A stretch of DNA of 64,000 bases, from contig NZ_JAHYSR010000001.1 of assembly GCF_019431455.1 (NCBI RefSeq), forward strand, positions 1 to 64,000, in the 5' to 3' direction. This DNA is from Paracoccus bogoriensis. GTDB taxonomy: Bacteria > Pseudomonadota > Alphaproteobacteria > Rhodobacterales > Rhodobacteraceae. Within the stretch, counting starts at the first letter, position 1; each line of letters starts with the position of its first letter. Shown here piece after piece: positions 17,364-25,987 of the stretch. The notes beneath the pieces were generated by a model that ran no database searches, was not told the DNA's origin, and saw nothing but the letters and a program-made list of their open reading frames with translations. A program made the translations under genes and the position numbers.

Positions 17364-18377
17364 ATGATGACCCTGTTCGGAGACCCCGCCATCTGGCTGC
17401 CCTTCGCCTTTGCGGTGCTGATGGGCATCTCGATCCTGGTCTATGTTGTCCTGGACGGCTTCGACCTTGGTGTGGGGCTGCTGTTTCCCTTCGCCGAAGC
17501 CGACGAGCGCGACCGCATGGTCGCCTCGATCGGCCCCTTCTGGGACGCCAACGAGACCTGGCTGGTCATGGCCATCGGTATCCTGCTGGTCGCCTTTCCG
17601 GCCGCACATGGCACGATCCTGACCGCGCTTTACCTGCCGGTCGCGGTCATGCTGATCGGGCTGATCCTGCGCGGCGTCGCCTTCGAGTTCCGCGTCAAGG
17701 CGCCCACGCGCCACCGGGGGGCCTGGAACCGGGCGTTCTTCGCGGGCAGTCTGATGGCTTCGCTGGCGCAGGGCTTCATGCTGGGGCTTTACGTGACGGG
17801 CCTGGTCATCACGCCTGCGACCATCGCCTTTGGCATCCTGACGGCGTTGTTCCTGACGGTGGGTTACAGCTATATCGGCGCAAGCTGGATCATCGCCAAG
17901 GCCGAGGGCGATCTGCAGCGCAAGGCCGTCGCCTGGGCGCGTGGCGGGATCTGGGGCGTGCTGTTCGGGATCGTCGCGATCTCGATGGCGACGCCGCTGG
18001 TCAGCGGACGGATCTGGGACAAGTGGTTCTCGTTCCCGGCGATCCTGTATCTGTCGCCCTTGCCGATCCTGTCGGCGGTGCTGCTCTTTGTCTTGTGGCG
18101 GGTGCTTCAGCGTCTGCCCCTGCCGGGCGACCGGTGGGCCTGGGCGCCTTTTACCATCGGCACGGGGCTGTTCATCATGGCCTTCGGCGGGTTGGCTTAT
18201 TCCTTCTATCCCTATGTTGTCCCCGAGCGGATGACGATTTACGAGGCCGCCTCGGCCCCCGAAAGCCTCATCATCATCCTGGTGGGGGCGCTGATCGTCA
18301 TGCCGATCATCGCGGCCTACTCGATCCTGGCCTATACCGTGTTCCGCGGAAAGGCGACGCAACTGACCTATTACTGA
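17364..18377 (+). CDS. cioB: Cytochrome bd-type quinol oxidase subunit II
   Basis: The 337-residue CydB-type protein has about eight membrane segments and the family motifs FDLGVGLLFPF, FWDANETWLVM and AFPAAHGTILTALYLPV. It forms a heterodimer with subunit I in the inner membrane. Three consecutive possible starts (GTG 17361, ATG 17364, ATG 17367) follow the cioA stop; ATG 17364 is seven bases from GGAG. A bidirectional terminator follows at 18398. Confidence 0.93.
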   Translation: MMTLFGDPAIWLPFAFAVLMGISILVYVVLDGFDLGVGLLFPFAEADERDRMVASIGPFWDANETWLVMAIGILLVAFPAAHGTILTALYLPVAVMLIGLILRGVAFEFRVKAPTRHRGAWNRAFFAGSLMASLAQGFMLGLYVTGLVITPATIAFGILTALFLTVGYSYIGASWIIAKAEGDLQRKAVAWARGGIWGVLFGIVAISMATPLVSGRIWDKWFSFPAILYLSPLPILSAVLLFVLWRVLQRLPLPGDRWAWAPFTIGTGLFIMAFGGLAYSFYPYVVPERMTIYEAASAPESLIIILVGALIVMPIIAAYSILAYTVFRGKATQLTYY

Positions 18378-18397
18378 GCTCCGGCCCTGTCAGCCTA

Positions 18398-18430
18398 GCG
18401 GCCCGGCAATAGGCCGGGCCGCATTGCGTT
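18398..18430. terminator. Bidirectional terminator between cioB and the RcnB-like gene
   Basis: A perfect 10-bp GC stem (18398-18407 with 18413-18422) and a five-base loop are followed on the plus strand by ATTGCGTTTT. It sits in the 54-bp space between two convergent genes. Confidence 0.75.
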
Positions 18431-18431
18431 T

Positions 18432-18824
18432 TCAGTTCGCGAAGGCGTCGATCAGTTCGACCACCGCCAGCACGCGCCGCGTTTCCGGGTCGATCCGATA
18501 GGCACGGTTCCCGTCGCGGTAATAGCGCCAGTCCGGGCTGGTGCGCAGGTCATGGCGGGCCGGGTCGCGGATCAGGACGTAATCGCCGATGCGCAGCACA
18601 TCGCCCACGCGCGGGCCTGATGCGCCTTGGCGCGCCTGTCCTGGCGGCACACAGGGCGGGTTCTTCTTGGCCAGACCCGGCGGGCAATGCCCCGCCTGCG
18701 CCAAATGGGCGTGATGTGGCCCCTTGCCGTTTCCCTTGCCCGGACCCGCCAGCGCCGGGGGCGCGCTAAAGGCCAGGGTCGCCGCGACAAGGGTGGCGAC
18801 GGAGGACATGGTCAGCCTGGTCAT
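18432..18824 (-). CDS. RcnB-like small periplasmic protein
   Basis: The 130-residue product has a signal peptide (MTRLTMSSVATLVAATLAF, cleavage near APPALAG) and a Pro/Gly/His-rich middle (GKGPHHAHLAQAG, CPPGLAKKNPPCVPPGQ). The C-terminal block VGDVLRIGDYVLIRDPARHDL...YYRDGNRAYRIDPETRRVL is the RcnB family pattern. RcnB proteins are periplasmic and were first linked to nickel/cobalt homeostasis; the role here is inferred only. GGAGAG lies before ATG 18824. Confidence 0.75.
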   Translation of the reverse strand: MTRLTMSSVATLVAATLAFSAPPALAGPGKGNGKGPHHAHLAQAGHCPPGLAKKNPPCVPPGQARQGASGPRVGDVLRIGDYVLIRDPARHDLRTSPDWRYYRDGNRAYRIDPETRRVLAVVELIDAFAN

Positions 18825-18987
18825 CTTTCTCTCCGTATCCGGACAAGCTGTGGCAAGGATAACCCCTGCGGGTCGCCACGGTCCCGTCACGCTTTCGCAA
18901 TCGGCGGGGTTTTGCCGGATTTCTGGCAATCGTGCGGCGCTGTGCCTATCTTGCCGGACAGCCCATTCCAGCAAGGACAAGCCCCGC

Positions 18988-19827
18988 ATGAACTCTCAGG
19001 ATATGGCCGCTCTGCGCCTTGTGGCCAGGTCCGGGGGCGCGCTTTGCACGCTGATCGGGATCGAGGGCAGCTTTTCGCGCGCGGTGGGTGCTCATCTGGC
19101 GGTGGCATGGGGCGGGCGGATACGCGGATCGCTGGCCGATGGCTGTCTTGAACAGGAACTGGCGCTTCAGGCGCAGCGGCTGCGGGGACAGGCTCCGCGA
19201 GTCCTGCGTTATGGGCGCGGTTCGGACATCATCGACTTTCGCCTGCCCTGCGGCAGCGGGCTGTCCATCCTGATCGACCCTGCCCCGGACCGCCGCGCGA
19301 TCCGCACGGTGCTGTCGGCCCTGCGCGACAGGCGGCCTGCGCTGCTGGCTCTGCCCGACCCGGCCGGAACGCAGCATGTGTGCCTGCCGCCTCTGCGGCT
19401 GGAGGTCTTCGGCGCCGAACCCGAATGTCAGGCAATGGCGCGTCTGGCTCGCGGGATGGGGATTGCTTGCGCGCTGAACCCGTCAGGCCGCCCGCCGGCC
19501 CGCCGCCCCGATCCCTGGACCGCGGTCCTGCTGCTGTCGCATGAGCACGAGCGCGACGAGCGCATCCTGGACTGGGCGCTGGACAGCGATGCCTGCCACA
19601 TCGCCGCCATCGGCGGGGCCCGCGCCCGCCAGCGCCGGACCGCACGCCTGGCTGACCGGCATGACCCGGCCAGCCTGTCGCGCCTGCACAGCCCCGCCGG
19701 CCTGATCCCCGCCGCCCGCGATCCCGCGACGCTGGCCTTGTCGGTGCTGGCCGAGGCCGTGGCCGCCCATCAGGCGCATGTCACGGCCGCGACGACCTCG
19801 CAAGGGGCCACCTTGACCGGGGGTTAA
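18988..19827 (+). CDS. XdhC/CoxF-family protein (molybdenum cofactor insertion type)
   Basis: The 279-residue protein has an XdhC/CoxI N-terminal domain: GSFSRAVGAHLAVAWGGRIRG, SLADGCLEQELA and DFRLPCGSGLSILIDP. The C-terminal XdhC Rossmann domain includes AVLLLSHEHERDERILDWAL and AIGGARARQRR. XdhC binds molybdenum cofactor and delivers the sulfurated form to xanthine dehydrogenase-type enzymes. No xdhA/xdhB or carbon monoxide dehydrogenase genes adjoin it, so its client is unknown. AAGGAC is upstream of ATG 18988. Confidence 0.82.
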   Translation: MNSQDMAALRLVARSGGALCTLIGIEGSFSRAVGAHLAVAWGGRIRGSLADGCLEQELALQAQRLRGQAPRVLRYGRGSDIIDFRLPCGSGLSILIDPAPDRRAIRTVLSALRDRRPALLALPDPAGTQHVCLPPLRLEVFGAEPECQAMARLARGMGIACALNPSGRPPARRPDPWTAVLLLSHEHERDERILDWALDSDACHIAAIGGARARQRRTARLADRHDPASLSRLHSPAGLIPAARDPATLALSVLAEAVAAHQAHVTAATTSQGATLTGG

Positions 19828-19869
19828 GGCTATGGTCCTTGCAGCAGAAGGCCCGGACAGGAGACGCGG

Positions 19870-20691
19870 ATGAGCCAGAGCACGCTGCCGGTATCGGCAT
19901 TCCTCATCTGCCAGAACGAGGAAAAGGTGATCGAGCGCTGCATCCGCAGCGTCGCCTTCTGCCGCGAGATCGTGGCCGTCGATTCCGGCTCGACCGACCG
20001 CACGATCGAGATCTTGCAAGCCCTGCGCGCCGAGGGCCTGCCGCTTCGCATCATCCACGAGCCCTGGCGCGGCTTTGGCGCGCAGAAGCAATTCGCGCTG
20101 GACCATTGCACGCAGGATTGGTGTTTCAGCATCGACAGCGACGAACGGGTCAGCCCGCGCCTGTCGCGTGCCTTTGCGGGGCTGCTGGACGATCCCGCCG
20201 TCGATGGCTGGCGGATCACCCGCTACGACTATATCAACGGTTACGGCTACGTGCCCCCCGCCGCGCGGGAACGCTATCACAACCGGCTGTTCCGGCGCGG
20301 TAAGGGCCGCTTCGACACGGATGCGCTGGTCCACGAGGGCATCCTGATCGAAGGCAAGGTTCGCAAGGCGCGCGAGGGCGGCCTGCTGCATTACAGCCCG
20401 ATCCCGCTGCATGACCAGATGCTCAAGGAAAACCGCTATTCCAGCCTCAAGGCGCAGATGCGTCGGCGCGATGGCAAGGGCGCGCGGCCGTGGAAGATGA
20501 TCGCCAGCCCGCCGGTCTTTTTCCTGCGCTGGTATCTGGGGCACGGGATGTGGCGCTGCGGCTGGCCGGGTTTCATCCACTGCGCCAAGGGGGCGGTCTA
20601 TTCCTTCCTGACCGAGGCCAAACGCTACGAGGCCGAGGCGGTCGAACGTGTCCCGGTGATCGAGCCCGTCGAGGGGCTCGATCGTTACTAG
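19870..20691 (+). CDS. Family 2 glycosyltransferase (WaaE-like)
   Basis: The 273-residue protein is a GT2 enzyme. It begins LPVSAFLICQNEEKVIERCIRSV, has AVDSGSTDRTIEIL and the metal-binding FSIDSDERVSPRL, then RLFRRGKGRF...ALVHEGI. This layout resembles lipopolysaccharide-core beta-glucosyltransferases such as WaaE/KdtX. AGGAGA precedes ATG 19870. It follows the XdhC-like gene by 42 bp, with no functional link evident. The acceptor sugar is not predictable. Confidence 0.82.
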   Translation: MSQSTLPVSAFLICQNEEKVIERCIRSVAFCREIVAVDSGSTDRTIEILQALRAEGLPLRIIHEPWRGFGAQKQFALDHCTQDWCFSIDSDERVSPRLSRAFAGLLDDPAVDGWRITRYDYINGYGYVPPAARERYHNRLFRRGKGRFDTDALVHEGILIEGKVRKAREGGLLHYSPIPLHDQMLKENRYSSLKAQMRRRDGKGARPWKMIASPPVFFLRWYLGHGMWRCGWPGFIHCAKGAVYSFLTEAKRYEAEAVERVPVIEPVEGLDRY

Positions 20692-20697
20692 CGCCGC

Positions 20698-21354
20698 TCA
20701 GGCCGGATCCTTGGCATAGCGCAGATAGGGCAGCTTGATGTCGAGGGGGCCGAACTTCTCCTCGGCGGCCCTGTCGTCAAGCGACAGTGCCACGATCACG
20801 TCCTGACCCGGCACCCAGTTCGCGGGCGTCGCCAGCGGCACGCCGTCGGTCCTGCGAACCGCATCCAGCGCGCGCAGGATCTCGGCAAAGTTGCGGCCGA
20901 CCGACATGGGATAGGTCATCGTCAGGCGCACCTTCTTGTCGGGGCCGATGATGAAGACGGTGCGAACCGTCGCCGAATCGGCAGGCGTGCGGCCCTCGGT
21001 CGGCAGGTAGTATTCGGCGGGCAGCATGTCATAGGCCTTGGCTACGGTCAGGTCGCGATCGTCAATGATGGCGAAATTGGCGGGCACGCCCGCGACCTTG
21101 GCAATATCGGCCTTCCATTTGCGGTGGTCGTCCACGCTGTCCACCGAAACGCCAAGAACCTTGGTGTTGCGGGCCTCGAATTCCGGGGCCAGTTGCGCAA
21201 CAGCGCCGAATTCGGTCGTGCAAACCGGCGTGAAATCGCGCGGATGACTGAAGATGATGGCGTAGCTGTCGCCGATCCATTCGTGAAAGCGGATCGTGCC
21301 TTCGGTCGATTCGGCCGTGAAGTCGGGGGCGATGTCGTTGATGCGCAGGGACAT
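20698..21354 (-). CDS. 1-Cys peroxiredoxin (Prx6 type)
   Basis: The 218-residue protein has the peroxidatic Cys in HPRDFTPVCTTEFGAVAQL. No other cysteine occurs, which marks the 1-Cys (Prx6) class. The long C-terminal arm (NWVPGQDVIVALSLDD...YLRYAKDP) agrees. It reduces hydrogen peroxide and organic peroxides using an external thiol. Start ATG 21354 has AAGGAC about 6 bases upstream. It is convergent with the glycosyltransferase gene (six-base gap) and divergent from the aldehyde dehydrogenase. Confidence 0.92.
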   Translation of the reverse strand: MSLRINDIAPDFTAESTEGTIRFHEWIGDSYAIIFSHPRDFTPVCTTEFGAVAQLAPEFEARNTKVLGVSVDSVDDHRKWKADIAKVAGVPANFAIIDDRDLTVAKAYDMLPAEYYLPTEGRTPADSATVRTVFIIGPDKKVRLTMTYPMSVGRNFAEILRALDAVRRTDGVPLATPANWVPGQDVIVALSLDDRAAEEKFGPLDIKLPYLRYAKDPA

Positions 21355-21519
21355 GGTCTGTCCTTTCGGTTGGTTGCTTCGGGCTGAACATAAACCGCCC
21401 GCGCAGGAATACCAGAGCGGGGCAAGGTGCCCCGCGAATGGGCAAGTTGCGCTGGAACCGGCCTTGCGGTGGACGGCTTGCGGTGACAGGCTTTGCACGA
21501 AACGAAGATGGAGGGTCAC

Positions 21520-22971
21520 ATGGCCGAAGTGATGGACAAGCGCAGCTTCTATATCGACGGCAGCTGGGTGGCACCCGCCGCGCCGCGCGACCTGGAAGTG
21601 ATCGACCCCTCGACCGAGGAACCGGTGGCGGTGATCTCGCTGGGCGATCAGGCCGATACCGACCGCGCCGTGGCCGCCGCCAAGCGCGCCTTTCCGGCAT
21701 GGGCCGCGACGCCGCCTGCCGAGCGTCTTGCCCTGGTCGAGAAGATCCTGGAAATCTACGAGCGCCGTGCCCCCGGCATGGCGCGCGCGATCACGATGGA
21801 GATGGGCGCTCCGGCCGACATGTCGCTGGGCGATCAGGTCGAGTCGGGCAGCTATCACATCCGCAACTTCATCACTGCCTTCCGCGATTTCCGCTTCATT
21901 CGCCCGCTGGGCGATCACGCCCCCACCAGCATGGTCGCGTGGGAGCCCGTGGGCGTGGTCGCTCTGATCACGCCGTGGAACTGGCCGATGAACCAGGTCA
22001 CGCTGAAGGTCATCCCGGCATTGCTGGCGGGCAATGCCTCGGTGCTGAAACCCTCCGAGATCGCGCCGCTTTCCTCGATGATCTTTGCCGAGATCCTCGA
22101 CGAGGCCGGGGTGCCCGCAGGCGTCTTCAACCTGGTCAATGGCGACGGCGCCGGTGTGGGCAGCCAGCTTTCGGTCCATCCCGATGTCGAGATGATCAGC
22201 TTCACCGGCTCGACCCGGGCAGGCATCGCGATCAGCAAGGCGGCCGCGGACAGCCTGAAGAAGGTCTGTCTGGAACTGGGCGGCAAGGGCGCCAATCTGA
22301 TCTTTGCCGATGCCGATGACAAGGCGGTCGTGCGCGGCGCGCGCCATTGCTTCTACAACAGCGGGCAGTCCTGTAATGCACCGACCCGGATGCTGGTCGA
22401 GCGTTCGGCCTATGATCGCGCCGTCGAGATCGCCGCGCAGGTCGCCAACGAGACCGCCGTTGCCAGCGCTCACCAGCCGGGCCGCCATATCGGCCCCGTC
22501 GTCAGCAAGCAGCAATGGGACAAGATCCAGGGCCTGATCCAGGCGGGGATCGACGAGGGCGCGCGTCTGGTCGCGGGCGGGACGGGCCTGCCCGAGGGCG
22601 TCAATCGTGGCTATTTCGTCCGGCCCACGGTCTTTGCCGACGTGACGAACGACATGACCATCGCGCAGCAGGAGATATTCGGCCCGGTCCTGTCGATTAT
22701 CCCCTTTGACAGTGAGGAAGAGGCCGTTCGCATCGCCAATGACACGCCCTACGGCCTGACGAATTACGTCCAGTCGCAGGACGGCGCCCGCCGCAACCGC
22801 CTGGCGCGGCGATTGCGGTCTGGCATGGTCGAGATGAACGGCGTCTCGCGCGGGGCGGGTTCGGCCTTTGGCGGGGTCAAGATGTCGGGCCGTGCGCGCG
22901 AGGGCGGCGTGATGGGGCTTGAGGAGTTCATGGACAGCAAGGCGATCAGCGGCTGGGACACGGACGCCTGA
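21520..22971 (+). CDS. NAD(P)-dependent aldehyde dehydrogenase
   Basis: The 483-residue protein has all ALDH landmarks: PWNWPMNQVTLKVIPALLAGN, the cofactor loop FTGSTRAG, the general base Glu in LELGGKGANLI, and the nucleophile Cys in FYNSGQSCNAPTRML. EIFGPVLSIIPF and the FGGVKMSGRAREGG end also match. It oxidises an aldehyde to the acid; the substrate is not clear. ATG 21520 follows GGAGGG by about 5 bases and is preferred to ATGs at 21493 and 21508. It is divergent from the peroxiredoxin. Confidence 0.9.
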   Translation: MAEVMDKRSFYIDGSWVAPAAPRDLEVIDPSTEEPVAVISLGDQADTDRAVAAAKRAFPAWAATPPAERLALVEKILEIYERRAPGMARAITMEMGAPADMSLGDQVESGSYHIRNFITAFRDFRFIRPLGDHAPTSMVAWEPVGVVALITPWNWPMNQVTLKVIPALLAGNASVLKPSEIAPLSSMIFAEILDEAGVPAGVFNLVNGDGAGVGSQLSVHPDVEMISFTGSTRAGIAISKAAADSLKKVCLELGGKGANLIFADADDKAVVRGARHCFYNSGQSCNAPTRMLVERSAYDRAVEIAAQVANETAVASAHQPGRHIGPVVSKQQWDKIQGLIQAGIDEGARLVAGGTGLPEGVNRGYFVRPTVFADVTNDMTIAQQEIFGPVLSIIPFDSEEEAVRIANDTPYGLTNYVQSQDGARRNRLARRLRSGMVEMNGVSRGAGSAFGGVKMSGRAREGGVMGLEEFMDSKAISGWDTDA

Positions 22972-22978
22972 TTGCCTG

Positions 22979-23050
22979 CCCTGACGGGCAGGCGAAGCCG
23001 GGGGGACTTAACGTCCCCCCGGACCCCCCTGCGGGATATCTTCGCCAAGG
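22979..23050. repeat. Dispersed intergenic palindromic element (copy B)
   Basis: A perfect 9-bp hairpin CGGGGGGAC-TTAAC-GTCCCCCCG follows the aldehyde dehydrogenase stop, then comes GATATCTTCGCCAAGGCAAAG-like sequence. Its tail closely matches the element at about 46689. It may also act as a terminator for the gene. Positions 22972-23203 hold nothing else I recognise. Confidence 0.6.
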
Positions 23051-23203
23051 CAAAGGGGCTTTGTGGCGCGCCAGGCCCAAGGGGGCGAGGCGGGGCATGG
23101 CCCCGCGCGAAAGATGGTCCCCTCAATGGGGACCGGCTTTCGCTGCCACCGCCCGGCAGGGCAATTTCGCAAGCTGTTCGTCCAGGGCTGTGGTGGCGGA
23201 GGC

Positions 23204-23905
23204 TCAGCCGATTTCCGCCAGGAAGATGTAGCCCGCGCCGTAGATCGTCTTGATCAGGCGCGGGTTCTTGGGGTCTTCGCCCAGTTTCGTCCTGAGCCGC
23301 GAGATGCGGACATCCATCGCGCGGTCGAAGCTGTCGCCCGCGGCCCCACCGAGGGCTTCCAGCATCTGGGCGCGGGTGATCAGGCGGCGGGGATTGTCGG
23401 TAAAGAGCCGCAGCACTTCGGCCTCGGCATGGCTGAGGGGTGTTTCCGTGCCGTCGGGCGCGGTCAGCATGTAGCGGTCGAAATCGGCCTGCCAGCCCGC
23501 GAAGCGGATATTCTGGGCGCGGGCTGTCTGGCCCTGGGCCGGGCGGCGCAGGCGGGCGCGGATGCGCGCCACGACCTCGGCGGGTTCGAAGGGCTTTATG
23601 ATATAGTCGTCCGCGCCCAGTTCGAGCCCCGTCACGCGGTCCTGCACCTGCGCGCGACCCGAGATGATGATGATGGCGGCGCCCGTGTCGCTGGCCAGGC
23701 GGTGGACCAGTGCCAGCCCGTCGCGGTCGGGCAGGCCCAGGTCGATGAGGCAGGCATCGGGGGTGATGCGGCGCAGCGCGGCCTCGAATTCGGTGGCGCG
23801 GGCGAAGGATTGGGTGCGGAAGCCTGCATCTTCCAGCGCCGCCGACAGCAGGCGGCGGATGTCCGGCTCGTCGTCGAGGATCGCGATCAGGGGCGTGTCG
23901 GTCAT
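23204..23905 (-). CDS. OmpR-family response regulator paired with the hybrid kinase
   Basis: The 233-residue protein has a receiver domain with ILDDEPD, phospho-accepting Asp55 (CLIDLGLPDRDGL) and the Lys in YIIKPFEP. The winged-helix output domain has SHAEAEVLRLFTDNPRRLITR and DVRISRLRTKLGEDPKNPRLIKTIYGAGYIF. Its ATG overlaps the stop of the kinase gene (ATGA), so the two are translationally coupled. By position it probably controls the divergent CoA-ligase/ABC-transporter genes; this is inference. Confidence 0.9.
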   Translation of the reverse strand: MTDTPLIAILDDEPDIRRLLSAALEDAGFRTQSFARATEFEAALRRITPDACLIDLGLPDRDGLALVHRLASDTGAAIIIISGRAQVQDRVTGLELGADDYIIKPFEPAEVVARIRARLRRPAQGQTARAQNIRFAGWQADFDRYMLTAPDGTETPLSHAEAEVLRLFTDNPRRLITRAQMLEALGGAAGDSFDRAMDVRISRLRTKLGEDPKNPRLIKTIYGAGYIFLAEIG

Positions 23906-25803
23906 GGCAGGGCCTTTGTTGCGGCGGCCAGCGCGGCGGCGAGCCGGGCGGGCGGGAAGGGTTTCGTCAGCACCGGCCCGTCGGCCCTGTCGCGAAGGGC
24001 GTCGCCCGCCGGCAGCGAGGTCATCAGCACCAGCGGAAGGCCGCGTCCGGCCAAGTCGTGGCCCAGCCCGTCGCCCAGCTGGATGTCGGACAGGATCAGC
24101 GTCAGGCCCGGCAGGTCAGACAGCGCGCGCGCCTCGGCCAGCGACGCGGCTTCGATCACCGAGTGGCCCAGCCCGGTCAGCTGGTCGCGGACTTCGGCCC
24201 GGATCGCGTCGTCGTCCTCGGCCAGCAGGACCATCTGCGGTGCGACTGGCCGCCAGGGCAGGCGCAGCGTCACCCGCGCGCCGCCTTCGGGGTTGTTGTC
24301 CAGCCGCAACGTCCCGCCCGCCAGCTTGGTCTGGTCATAGACCATGGACAGACCCAGCCCCGTTCCACGGCCCTTCTTGGTGCTGTAGAAGGGTTCGGTC
24401 GCGCGTTTCAGCGCCTCGGGGGTGAAGCCCGGCCCGGTATCCGAGACGGTCAGCTCGAGCCAGTCGCCATTCTGGCGTGCGCTGAGCGTGATCCGTCCCG
24501 GTCCGGCCATCGCCGCATCGGCGTTCAGGATCAGGTTCAGCAGCGAATCCTGAAGCGCGCCGGGGTCCAGAAGCACCTGACTTTCGGGCAGGTCCAGATC
24601 CAGCTGCAGTTCCGTCCCTTCGGACAGGCTGGGGCGTGCCAGCCGCGCAAGTTGCGGCAGCAGGCGCGACAGCAGCGTGGGTTCGGCCGTCAGATCGCGC
24701 GGGGCACTGATTCGCGACAGCCCTTCCAGAAGCGCGACGCCACGGCGGGCCGCGGCCAGGGTCGCCTGGACATCCTCGGCCGCATCCGCAGGCAGGTCGC
24801 GAGCGGCCAGGCGGGATTGCAGCCCCAGGATGATGGTCAGCAGGTTCCCGAAATCATGCGCCATGCCGGAGGTCAGCTGTGCGGCCAGGTTGCGGCGGCT
24901 GGCATGGGCCAGCGCCTCGCGGGCCTGCACCTCGGCCGAGACATCGGTAGAGAGGATATAGACGCCCTGGCCCTCGCGGTCGGGCGTCAGGGCGATACGG
25001 ATGCGCCGCCCCGATCCGGGATGCGTGATCTCGAAGACCTGCGCATCGCCGGCCAGGGCGCGGCGCATGCGGGGTTCAAGCATCGCGAAGGTTTCCGGAC
25101 CATGCGCCTGTTCCACCGTCTTGCCGACGATGTCGCTGGCCGCACCGGGAAAGACCGAGGCCAGCCTGCGATTCGAGAAGGTATAGCGGAACTGTGCGTC
25201 GATATGGGCGATATGGGCGGGGACCATCTCGGTCACCTGCCGGGTTCGGGCCTCGGTCCGGGTCAGGATGCGCTGCGCCTCGGACAGGGCGGCGTTGGTG
25301 GCGGCCAGCTTGCGGTTCGCCGCCGCCAGCCGTTCGGCATGGTGCAGCACCTGTTCGGACAGGGCGTCCGAGCGCGCCCGCAGCAGCGCCTCTTGCTGCT
25401 TGATGTCGGTGATGTCGGTATAGACCGTAACCCAGCCGCCCTGCGACAGGGGCGCCCCCTCGACCGCGACCCATCGTCCGTCGGCACGTTCGCGTTCGAA
25501 GTAATGCGGCCGGAAGGCGCGGGCCTGTTCGACGCGGAAGGCAACCGCCGAATCGGGGTCCGGCTGAGGGCCATATTCGCCGCGCAGGACCAGAAAGCGA
25601 ATCGTGTCCTCGAACCGCGTGCCGGGGCGGGTCAGCGCATCGGGCAGATCGAACATCGCCTGATACTGGCGGTTCGCCACCCGCAGCCGCAGATCGGCGT
25701 CAAAGATCGACAGGGCCTGACCGATCAGGTTCAACCCCGACCGGATCAGTTCCGCCTCGATTTCCGCCTGTGTCAGCGCCGTGTCGATCACCGGCTGGTG
25801 CAT
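23902..25803 (-). CDS. PAS-containing hybrid histidine kinase
   Basis: The 633-residue protein has no membrane segment, so it is likely cytosolic. There is a PAS region at about 22-135 (GQALSIFDADLRLRVANRQYQ) and a coiled coil at about 135-190. A second PAS is at about 190-290 (HIAHIDAQFRYTFSNRRLA). The HisKA domain has His316 in GMAHDFGNLLT, and the ATPase has N (LLNLILNADAAM), G1 (SDTGPGF) and G2 (GTGLGLSMVYD) boxes. A receiver at about 524-633 carries Asp573. The start ATG 25803 is chosen from the conserved N-terminus; longer in-frame readings run into the divergent promoter region. It shares a four-base overlap with the response regulator. Confidence 0.9.
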   Translation of the reverse strand: MHQPVIDTALTQAEIEAELIRSGLNLIGQALSIFDADLRLRVANRQYQAMFDLPDALTRPGTRFEDTIRFLVLRGEYGPQPDPDSAVAFRVEQARAFRPHYFERERADGRWVAVEGAPLSQGGWVTVYTDITDIKQQEALLRARSDALSEQVLHHAERLAAANRKLAATNAALSEAQRILTRTEARTRQVTEMVPAHIAHIDAQFRYTFSNRRLASVFPGAASDIVGKTVEQAHGPETFAMLEPRMRRALAGDAQVFEITHPGSGRRIRIALTPDREGQGVYILSTDVSAEVQAREALAHASRRNLAAQLTSGMAHDFGNLLTIILGLQSRLAARDLPADAAEDVQATLAAARRGVALLEGLSRISAPRDLTAEPTLLSRLLPQLARLARPSLSEGTELQLDLDLPESQVLLDPGALQDSLLNLILNADAAMAGPGRITLSARQNGDWLELTVSDTGPGFTPEALKRATEPFYSTKKGRGTGLGLSMVYDQTKLAGGTLRLDNNPEGGARVTLRLPWRPVAPQMVLLAEDDDAIRAEVRDQLTGLGHSVIEAASLAEARALSDLPGLTLILSDIQLGDGLGHDLAGRGLPLVLMTSLPAGDALRDRADGPVLTKPFPPARLAAALAAATKALP

Positions 25804-25987
25804 GGCCCCGTCCCCTCTGGCTGCCCCCTTGTCGGGGATAGCACCCTGCGTCACGCGCCGAAAGCGCCGTAACATTTCGTTGGAATCCGGCAAAACTGCG
25901 GCAAGGATTGCGGACAAGACTGGGCCCGTTCGCACAAGGGCGGGGAGGCCCGGCGAACAGGCGCGATCCGCGCATGAGGGAGGAAAC

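Noticed and set aside
20698..22515. A 605-codon minus-strand frame that extends the peroxiredoxin upstream
   Set aside because: The extra 387 codons lie antisense to the aldehyde dehydrogenase; the peroxiredoxin starts at ATG 21354 with a proper ribosome site.
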